A stretch of DNA of 17,941 bases from JBDRKN01 sp043813955 (GTDB lineage: Bacteria > Patescibacteriota > Patescibacteriia > Patescibacteriales > Patescibacteriaceae): positions 1-17,941 of the forward strand of contig JBDRKN010000010.1 in assembly GCA_043813955.1 (NCBI GenBank), in the 5' to 3' direction. Under the pieces are notes generated by a model. The model did not search any database, was not told the DNA's origin, and was given only the letters and a program-made list of their open reading frames with translations. Made by a program: the position numbers and the translations under genes. Each line of letters opens with the position of its first letter. Within the stretch, counting starts at the first letter, position 1. Positions 14,301-17,941 of this stretch are shown one piece after another.

Positions 14301-17300
14301 TGCACATAAATATTCAATATTGTGTCCCCAAAGCTCGAACCAACTAAACCGCCAACATTAAGTTTGCCACTAATATTAATTTGTTTCAAATGAATATTTT
14401 CTATCAGGGCCTCAACACTTACTCTAAATAATCCAACGTCATTTTGTTCTGGACGATTAATATATAAATCAGTAATAGTATAACAATTACCATGTAATCG
14501 ACCCTTGAATGAACCAATAGGTTCAAAACCTTGGCCATTATTCCAGTTTTTAGTGTCAGAACAATCAATATCATTAGCTATATAATAGGTAGCTGATAGA
14601 TTGTTCTTTATATTCTGTAAATCTGTACAGTTTCTGATAGCAATGCCTTCGTTGGTTCTCTCGGCAGTACCCTTTTTCCACTCATAGCCTGCTTGACAAT
14701 GAAAATCACAATCCTCATTAAGATTATTAGGATCTTGATGATTAGCTGTCTTACTGCCATTGCCATAATAAATATTATCATCCCACCATTTAGAATTATC
14801 TGGTAACGAACCTTCACATTGATCGTCTTCCTGTTTTAAACATTTTCTACAATCTTTGCCCACCTCATGTAAAATTGGAAAGTCATCTGTAGTTTCCCAT
14901 AAATTTAGGAAGTCCCATTTATTTAAAGGCGGCTTAATGGTAGTCTTATAAAAATAATCTTGACTATCAATAGCTGTACAATCAATATTGCCTGAACTAT
15001 TAAAAACACAATTCTTTGAATCGTCGTCATGATAAACCCAATAACTATTAATAATATATGAGTCATAATTTCTAGCAACAAAACTATTACTTTTTTGCCA
15101 GGTCACATTAACTTTACTCGTACTATAAGAATCTTTGATATAAGAATCCCTTGTAGTAGACATTTGTTCTTGTCTACCAACAAAGCTACCAGTTCCTTGC
15201 CCAGAAGAACCTGTTACATCACCAGCAGAATAACTATTAATAATATCGCCACCATAGTTACCGCCAGAAAAACCACCTACTATCTTCTCGCCTATAACAT
15301 TACCAACTGAATAACTATTCTTAACACTCCCATTAAAAATTTTACCTATTAAACCACCTATAAATTCATGGCCAGTTACTTCTACATCAGCGTAACTAGA
15401 TTCTATAAAACGAACAGTATTCGAATTATGACCAACCAAACCACCAATTTTGTCACGACCTGACACCTGCGATCTGGTGACAGAACTTTTTATAATGCTG
15501 CCTAGATTATCTCCAGCTAAACCGCCGACAAGATCTAAACCAGTAATTTTAACATTTCTTAAATTAACTCCTGAAATAAAAGAATTTGAAGAAATGGCAC
15601 CTAAAAGTCCAACATAACTATGATTAGGTCGATTAATATATAAAGCTTCAATAAAATAACAATTGCCATAAAGCTTGCCCTTAAAATAATTGCCTGCACC
15701 ACCAATAGGTTCAAAACCTTGGCCATTATTCCAATTTTTAGTGTCAGAACAATCAATATCATTAGCTAAATAATAGGTAGCTGATAGATTGTTCTTTATA
15801 TTCTGTAAATCTGTACAGTTTCTGATAGCAATACCTTCGGTTGTTTTATTAGTTATAGCACTATCCCATTTATACCCAGTTTGACAATGAAAATCACAAT
15901 CTTCGTTAAGATTATTAGGATCTTGATAATTAGATGTCTTACTGCCATTGCCATAATAAATATTATCATCCCACCATTGAGAATTAGCAGGGAGATCACC
16001 TTGACATTGTGAATCTTCTTCCTCTTCCTCAATACACTGACCACAACTTGTATGAACTGTTATTAAAATGGGGTGAGTAGCTGTAGTTTTCCATATGCTT
16101 GAAAAATCCCAATCCTGAAATGGAGTTTTATTGGAGGTATTATAAAAATCTTTTGCATTCTTGGGACTGCAATCTATTTCATCTGTAATATATCCAGCAC
16201 ACTCAGGCATGCCAGAAGTATCTTCTGCCCAATAACTATTGGTTACGATAGCTCCATCATTTTTACCAATTAATCCACCAGTGCGAGTTATACCAATAAC
16301 TTTACCAACAGAATAACTATTATCAACCTTTGCAAACCACCAATTTCTTCCTATTAAGCCACCGACATCTTCCTCACCAGTAACTGCACCTGTAGCATAA
16401 CTATTTTTTATAATATTATCAGTGGCCTCTCCTACTAAACCACCAACCCGACTATAACCTACAACATCACCTGTGGCATAACTATTCTTAATTACTCCAT
16501 AACTGCTCTCTCCTACTAAACCACCAACATTAGATTCTCCAGAAATATCGCCTATGGCATAACTATTCTCAATTACTCCATGACTGTATCCACTATCATT
16601 CTTTCTATGATCATTTAAACCGACTAACCCTCCAACCTGTTGAGCACCCCTAACTTCACCGATAGCATAGCTGTTTTTAATTATTGACCCCTTATTTTGT
16701 CCTATAATGCCACCTAATTCATGTGAGTATCTAGGAAAAGAAGAATCACTAGGCGCTTTTACACCCACTACCAAAATATCTGAATAAAGATTTTCTACAT
16801 AAGAGTTATGAGTTTCACCAGCGACACCACCAACACCTCCATTACCTGATATAGTTCCTTTTTCAACTATTATTTGATTTAAGCTACCTTGATTAAAAAA
16901 AACACCAACAAGACTACCCACATAATGATAGCCTATAACCGAAACGTCATTCAATCGAATATTGCTCAAGGTAGCCTTATCTGTATAACCAAAAATACCG
17001 ACATAATACTGCTCTGGTCTGTTAATGTATAAACCTGATATTATATTGCAATTACCATTTAATGTCCCTGTAAAAAGTGTATCAATATGACCAATAGGTT
17101 CAAAACCTTGGCCATTATTCCAATTTTTAGTGTCAGAACAATCAATATCATTAGCTAAATAATAAGAGCCTGATAAATTATTTTTTATATTCTGTAAATC
17201 TGTACAGTTTCTGATAGCAATGCCTTCGGTTGTTTTATTAGTTATAGCACTATCCCATTTATACCCAGTTTGACAATGAAAATCACAATCCTCATTAAGA

Positions 17301-17710
17301 TTATTAGGATCTTGATAATTAGCTGTCTTGCTACCATTGCCATAATAAATATTATCATCCCACCATTGAGAATTATCTGGTAATGATCCCTGACAAGTGT
17401 CTTGCTCTAAGCAAATACTGCTAGGACATTGGCCATCGTCGGGTGGGACAGGCTCAATAATAGGCAGAGGCACTGTATAATTATTGCAAGGCAAGGTTCT
17501 ATCTCCTTCAACACAGTTCCAGTTATATCTTTCGGTCTGCGAATTATATTCGCAGTCCTGCATACTACCGCTAGAACAAATGCAAGCCAATGTATGGCAT
17601 TGAGGAGCCGCCCAGGCATTAGATGAGATTAAGAGAAATGATAAAAAGACAAAAACAAAAATAATACAAATTTTTCCCATTACACTAAATTTAAGTAATA
17701 GATTACTCAT
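11312..17710 (-). CDS. Giant secreted GLUG-repeat protein (2132 aa), four modules
   Basis: Residues 1-34 form a signal peptide (hydrophobic 14-28, ending AWA). Met11 is an equally good start. Four modules begin near 105, 570, 965 and 1481. Each opens with a Cys-rich head (C-x-G-x-LPDNS-x-WW, EDCDFHC, IRNCTDLQNI, NDIDCS, GFEPIG), continues with many GLUG-type units of about 25 residues (VGGLVG, NSYATGxVxG) and closes with W-x-F-x3-IW, HPxL and C-x2-C. The GLUG units should form a beta-solenoid and the cysteines disulfides, so this is probably a long surface fibre or adhesin. An Asp-rich linker (about 1873-1887) leads to a GEVWF-type module (about 1952-2005), Asp calcium-binding-type repeats (about 2018-2060) and a second module (to 2132). 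It has its own promoter and terminator. Ligand unknown. Confidence 0.88.
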   Translation of the reverse strand: MSNLLLKFSVMGKICIIFVFVFLSFLLISSNAWAAPQCHTLACICSSGSMQDCEYNSQTERYNWNCVEGDRTLPCNNYTVPLPIIEPVPPDDGQCPSSICLEQDTCQGSLPDNSQWWDDNIYYGNGSKTANYQDPNNLNEDCDFHCQTGYKWDSAITNKTTEGIAIRNCTDLQNIKNNLSGSYYLANDIDCSDTKNWNNGQGFEPIGHIDTLFTGTLNGNCNIISGLYINRPEQYYVGIFGYTDKATLSNIRLNDVSVIGYHYVGSLVGVFFNQGSLNQIIVEKGTISGNGGVGGVAGETHNSYVENLYSDILVVGVKAPSDSSFPRYSHELGGIIGQNKGSIIKNSYAIGEVRGAQQVGGLVGLNDHRKNDSGYSHGVIENSYAIGDISGESNVGGLVGESSYGVIKNSYATGDVVGYSRVGGLVGEATDNIIKNSYATGAVTGEEDVGGLIGRNWWFAKVDNSYSVGKVIGITRTGGLIGKNDGAIVTNSYWAEDTSGMPECAGYITDEIDCSPKNAKDFYNTSNKTPFQDWDFSSIWKTTATHPILITVHTSCGQCIEEEEEDSQCQGDLPANSQWWDDNIYYGNGSKTSNYQDPNNLNEDCDFHCQTGYKWDSAITNKTTEGIAIRNCTDLQNIKNNLSATYYLANDIDCSDTKNWNNGQGFEPIGGAGNYFKGKLYGNCYFIEALYINRPNHSYVGLLGAISSNSFISGVNLRNVKITGLDLVGGLAGDNLGSIIKSSVTRSQVSGRDKIGGLVGHNSNTVRFIESSYADVEVTGHEFIGGLIGKIFNGSVKNSYSVGNVIGEKIVGGFSGGNYGGDIINSYSAGDVTGSSGQGTGSFVGRQEQMSTTRDSYIKDSYSTSKVNVTWQKSNSFVARNYDSYIINSYWVYHDDDSKNCVFNSSGNIDCTAIDSQDYFYKTTIKPPLNKWDFLNLWETTDDFPILHEVGKDCRKCLKQEDDQCEGSLPDNSKWWDDNIYYGNGSKTANHQDPNNLNEDCDFHCQAGYEWKKGTAERTNEGIAIRNCTDLQNIKNNLSATYYIANDIDCSDTKNWNNGQGFEPIGSFKGRLHGNCYTITDLYINRPEQNDVGLFRVSVEALIENIHLKQINISGKLNVGGLVGSSFGDTILNIYVQGDVIGSSKIGGVIGTNNRSINGSIIDNISSSGFIRARDLVESVNDDSRVGGVIGENWGSVNNSYSEADIEGENSVGGLIGFNTSEFYVENSYATGTIIGHDSVGGLIGFNSTKTLVRDSYATGLVHGIRYVGGLIGKAHNNDRNYNPTIERCYATGDVSGISSVGGLIGWQVAHTKDSYAAGDVSGEFFIGGLVGKNDYGFIKNCYAEGSVTGDRNTGGLVGGNVGEINDSYAMGELIGEGETIGGLIGVNAYDYWYDDPHGRMLNSYWGKNLIDPHVCVGQDYGGISECLEVNKNYFYNTRNVSPVNLWNFDTIWRLTNENPVLRMKDISGLGCERCLQLEMCKGELPDNTEWWKDGYWHGKGYKQANHQDPDNKDEDCDYHCIDGHIRKHEVQQEGIPIRNCTDLQNIESDLTATYYLANDIDCSETVNWNNGKGFDPIGIISYFNNNFISIDHFSGKLYGNCYKINNLYINLPEEEYVGLFIATSGALIENVHLKNVYIIGNNKVGGLVGFSRDGSTIKYCQLTGYVSGINSVGGIVGYSEYPSTIENNYVNAQVFGASESIGGLVGYNSMNALNNNYTTGKVSGNEEVGGLVGKNVGIIKFSYSDSKVSANNFAGGLVGINDGSTGEGIINNSYAAGLVASSGRYVGGLVGFSINGKIYNSHWASDSTEQSICVGVIDGGTINCSEQTENHFYNNTENTPLDQWNFDGIWKKTSEHPALRSIDNDCFACVPGGGILDDDDDDGDDGDDEFNNHYSDSPTGTGYSSPPIYKIYNEDGSITLDLNRPITNQERETIDFAKSIATEPDMQLAEDFKGMLLLDTNHNGEVWFVDPNTLHRFYLANDQAVYDVLRAFSTGINWDTLSLVPRSLDPDLSLNQPDSDGDGLSDAYEDAILTDQNNPDTDNDSYSDREEVEFGYDPNGPGPHITDQNLANSLVGPYLYVDGPGAKGQAWQIYQGAAYYINPYVAYNVMRLLSWGFADELNSIPIGDYVE
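12974..17400. repeat. Four imperfect long DNA repeats inside the GLUG gene
   Basis: Head segments of about 300 bases recur at 12974-13275, 14514-14820, 15702-16010 and 17090-17398. The last two are almost identical at the DNA level and the 14514 copy is close to them; the 12974 copy is the most diverged. This gradient suggests recent tandem duplication within the gene and makes the copy number prone to change and assembly error. Confidence 0.85.
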
Positions 17711-17744
17711 AGTATTGAATTTAAATTATTAAAATGATTCTATT

Positions 17745-17758
17745 TATATTATACCATA
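17745..17758 (-). promoter_or_regulatory. Extended -10 promoter of the GLUG protein gene
   Basis: Minus strand TATGGTATAATATA contains TGG-TATAAT (TATAAT at 17753-17748), giving a leader of about 30 bases before the ATG at 17710. The -35 region is only a T-run. The 14-mer is identical to the one at 5065-5078. Confidence 0.6.
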
Positions 17759-17761
17759 GAT

Positions 17762-17788
17762 AAAAAAAACAAAAAACTACATTTTTTG
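17762..17788 (-). terminator. Weak A/T terminator after the tRNA unit
   Basis: Minus strand: CAAAAAA (17788-17782), 5-base loop, TTTTTTG (17776-17770), then eight Ts. The stem is nearly all A-T, but the placement after tRNA-Gly fits. It overlaps the upstream part of the GLUG promoter. Confidence 0.4.
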
Positions 17789-17820
17789 CTTTGTTGGCTT
17801 TCATATGTCGTGGTGCCTAG

Positions 17821-17892
17821 AGCGGGAAACGGGACTCGAACCCGCGATTTTCTGCTTGGGAAGCAGACGTTCTACCACTGAACTATTCCCGC
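17821..17892 (-). tRNA. tRNA-Gly(CCC)
   Basis: Minus strand 72-nt cloverleaf: acceptor GCGGGAA/TTCCCGC, D arm GTTC-AGTGGTA-GAAC, anticodon stem TCTGC/GCAGA with loop TTCCCAA (anticodon CCC, codon GGG), and T arm GCGGG-TTCGAGT-CCCGT (last pair G-U type). The discriminator is U73, as in bacterial tRNA-Gly. CCA is not encoded. It lies 5 bases after the tRNA-Ala and is probably processed from one transcript. Confidence 0.95.
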
Positions 17893-17897
17893 TAATG

Positions 17898-17941
17898 TGG
17901 ACTTGAGGGGATTTGAACCCCTGGCCTCTGCAATGCGAATG
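17898..17941 (-). tRNA. tRNA-Ala(CGC), 3' part, cut by the window end
   Basis: The visible 3' portion (minus strand) has the anticodon loop TTCGCAT (CGC, codon GCG) with 3' stem TGCAG, variable loop AGGCC or similar, T arm AGGGG-TTCAAAT-CCCCT and acceptor 3' strand CAAGTCC with discriminator A. The U at position 70 fits the G3-U70 pair that defines tRNA-Ala. The 5' part lies beyond 17941. CCA is not encoded. Confidence 0.88.

Noticed and set aside
12400..17000. Regularly spaced short repeats suggestive of a CRISPR array
   Set aside because: They are in-frame GLUG codon repeats inside one continuous gene, with variable spacing and no cas genes.

Overview
The window is AT-rich and packed with short intergenic gaps. 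It looks like the chromosome of an ultra-small bacterium of the Candidate Phyla Radiation (Patescibacteria). The clues are a threonyl-tRNA synthetase without the N-terminal TGS domain, two exported repeat proteins that share a GEAWY/RYYL-type C-terminal module (a type I remember from Patescibacteria secreted proteins), sparse Shine-Dalgarno sites and tRNAs without encoded CCA. TGA is used as a stop (relB at 7041), which argues against the Gracilibacteria/Absconditabacteria code. The phylum call is inference.

Layout. 1-860: a Fic-family gene on + with an unusual active-site motif and a possibly broken 5' end, then a terminator. 942-6358: a minus-strand housekeeping cluster read eno, exported 722-aa repeat protein, a 52-aa membrane protein too short for ordinary ORF calling, thrS. 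6471-6695: a divergent small cysteine-rich, membrane-anchored protein. 6784-11235: an accessory island, all minus. In transcription order it is alkD-like, relB, relE stub, DUF3800, alkD-like, NYN-domain protein, alkD-like fragment, relB, relE. 11312-17710: one 2132-aa secreted GLUG-repeat protein made of four large modules. 17821-17941: tRNA-Gly(CCC) and part of tRNA-Ala(CGC).

The island is the most interesting part. AlkD-like DNA glycosylase genes occur three times in under 4 kb (two intact, one truncated and frameshifted) and alternate with toxin-antitoxin and nuclease-like genes. A near-identical block of about 365 bp (alkD 3' end plus antitoxin promoter) sits in front of two quite different relB genes. 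One relE is cut to 25 codons and followed without a gap by a DUF3800 gene. Two plus-strand promoter-terminator units, oriented against the surrounding genes, lie between an alkD-like sequence and the 3' end of a nuclease-like gene. The first (about 7765-7852) is a strong small-RNA candidate.

The two exported proteins, on either side of the island, share the same C-terminal architecture (domain copy, calcium-binding-type Asp repeats, second domain copy) and an identical 14-base extended -10 promoter element. This suggests a common surface-display route and possibly common expression. All functional statements rest on reading the sequence and remembered family motifs; no searches were run.
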